A stretch of 64,000 nucleotides of DNA from Ectothiorhodospira shaposhnikovii (GTDB lineage Bacteria; Pseudomonadota; Gammaproteobacteria; Ectothiorhodospirales; Ectothiorhodospiraceae). The translations under genes were made by a program, and so were the position numbers. Each line of letters starts with the position of its first letter. The first letter of the stretch is position 1. Of the stretch, positions 63,495-64,000 are shown in pieces. The notes beneath the pieces are model-generated. The model had not been told where the DNA came from. It did no database searches and saw only the letters and a list, made by a program, of their open reading frames with translations. The DNA is taken from contig NZ_NRSM01000001.1 of NCBI RefSeq assembly GCF_016584105.1, positions 62,001-126,000 of the forward strand, read 5' to 3'.

Positions 63495-64000
63495 ATGAGT
63501 CTGATCCGACTCGATGTCTTCAATCTCCGGCCCTTTGAAAAATCCCGGCTGGAGCCCTGTACCGGGTTGAATCTTGTGGTGGGTGAGAATGCCTCGGGCA
63601 AGACCAGCCTGCTGGAAGCCATCCATGTGCTGGCTACCGGTCGCTCCTTCAGATCCCAGCGTATTGAACCCGTCATTCGCCATGGTGCCCGTGACTTGAT
63701 GGTGACCGGGCGTCTTCAACTTGAAGGACGCCAGGTTTCACTGGGCATTCGCAAGGGTAGTGGCAAGACGGTGGCAAGGATCAACGGTAAAACCGTAAGA
63801 AATCAGTCCGAACTGGCTCATGCCCTGCCCCTTCAGGTCATTCATCCTGACAGCCATGAATTGCTTTCCGGGAGCCCCGCCGAACGACGCGGTTTTCTGG
63901 ACTGGGGGATCTTCTACCAGTCACCTCAATCCATGGGGCATTGGCAGGGGTATCGACGGGCACTGATCCAGCGCAATGAGGCCCTGCGTCGCGGTTTGAA
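63495..64000 (+). CDS. recF: DNA replication and repair protein RecF, N-terminal part (truncated by window edge)
   Basis: 168 residues of RecF are visible: an SMC-like ATPase that loads RecA at gaps. Walker A GENASGKTSLLEAIHVL near residue 30 and the family block RSFRSQRIEPVIRHG are clear; PLQVIHPDSHELLSGSPAERRGFLDWGIFY follows. The start is ATG 63495 (MSLIRLDVFNLRPF). The 3' part lies outside the window. It follows dnaN by 77 bp in the dnaA-dnaN-recF order. Confidence 0.96.
   Translation, partial: MSLIRLDVFNLRPFEKSRLEPCTGLNLVVGENASGKTSLLEAIHVLATGRSFRSQRIEPVIRHGARDLMVTGRLQLEGRQVSLGIRKGSGKTVARINGKTVRNQSELAHALPLQVIHPDSHELLSGSPAERRGFLDWGIFYQSPQSMGHWQGYRRALIQRNEALRRGL

Overview
The window looks like a GC-rich chromosome segment from a phototrophic gammaproteobacterium, most likely an Ectothiorhodospiraceae-type purple sulfur bacterium. 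This rests on a light-harvesting alpha/beta gene pair, cobalamin genes, the gammaproteobacterial ubiE-ubiJ-ubiB, dapF-DUF484-xerC-hslVU and mnmE-yidC-yidD-rnpA-rpmH/dnaA-dnaN-recF gene orders, a COQ8-like ABC1 kinase and a TAXI-TRAP transporter. The assignment is inference; no rRNA or other phylogenetic marker was compared.

Layout. 0-2.4 kb: cobalamin genes (end of cobK, convergent with cobHIJ). 2.6-3.5 kb: antenna genes in the unusual order alpha-beta, with structured leader and trailer. 3.5-13 kb: radC, an ABC exporter, tandem UspA, MFS, infA, a TDT channel, a divergent DUF134/NifX-like pair and a COQ8-like kinase. 12.8-18.2 kb: two diguanylate cyclases around pirin, SRPBCC and a stand-alone LOV photoreceptor. 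18.3-26.3 kb: a minus-strand housekeeping run from dapF to ubiB. 26.4-28.2 kb: an amidoligase/glutamine-amidotransferase pair. 28-35 kb: msrA, TAXI-TRAP, CHAD, DoxX and endonuclease V. 35-40 kb: recG, ridA, lysA, lptM, greB. 40-46.3 kb: a phosphodiesterase-like gene, a PhoPQ-like system with PepSY and secreted partners, and small conserved genes. 46.3-52.4 kb: an AstE-like hydrolase, an orphan ATP synthase epsilon gene coupled to a cytidylate-kinase-like gene, a CBS/DUF294 signalling protein, DUF1028, TauE and a phasin. 52.4-64 kb: the replication-origin region.

The most striking features are in the origin region. The dnaA-dnaN gap has an oriC-like array (61722-61936): two perfect, oppositely oriented DnaA boxes 46 bp apart followed by an AT-rich unwinding-type sequence. 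A second array with the same landmarks, order, orientation and almost identical spacing lies 9.1 kb away at 52633-52845. The two share a 26-nt segment with one mismatch, which suggests duplicated or bipartite origins flanking the mnmE-to-dnaA block. Just after the second array, before dnaN, sits a miniature IscB element: an omega-RNA (HEARO)-like leader, a 66-codon in-frame ORF with the IscB PLMP N-terminus but no nuclease core, and an IS200/IS605-type terminal hairpin 14 nt from the dnaN start.

Other points of interest are relics of a DUF1016 nuclease and a winged-helix protein around a 31-bp palindrome, inverted-repeat (REP-like) elements at two sites, and the complete short LOV protein. 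I saw no tRNA, rRNA, CRISPR array, prophage or intact transposase.
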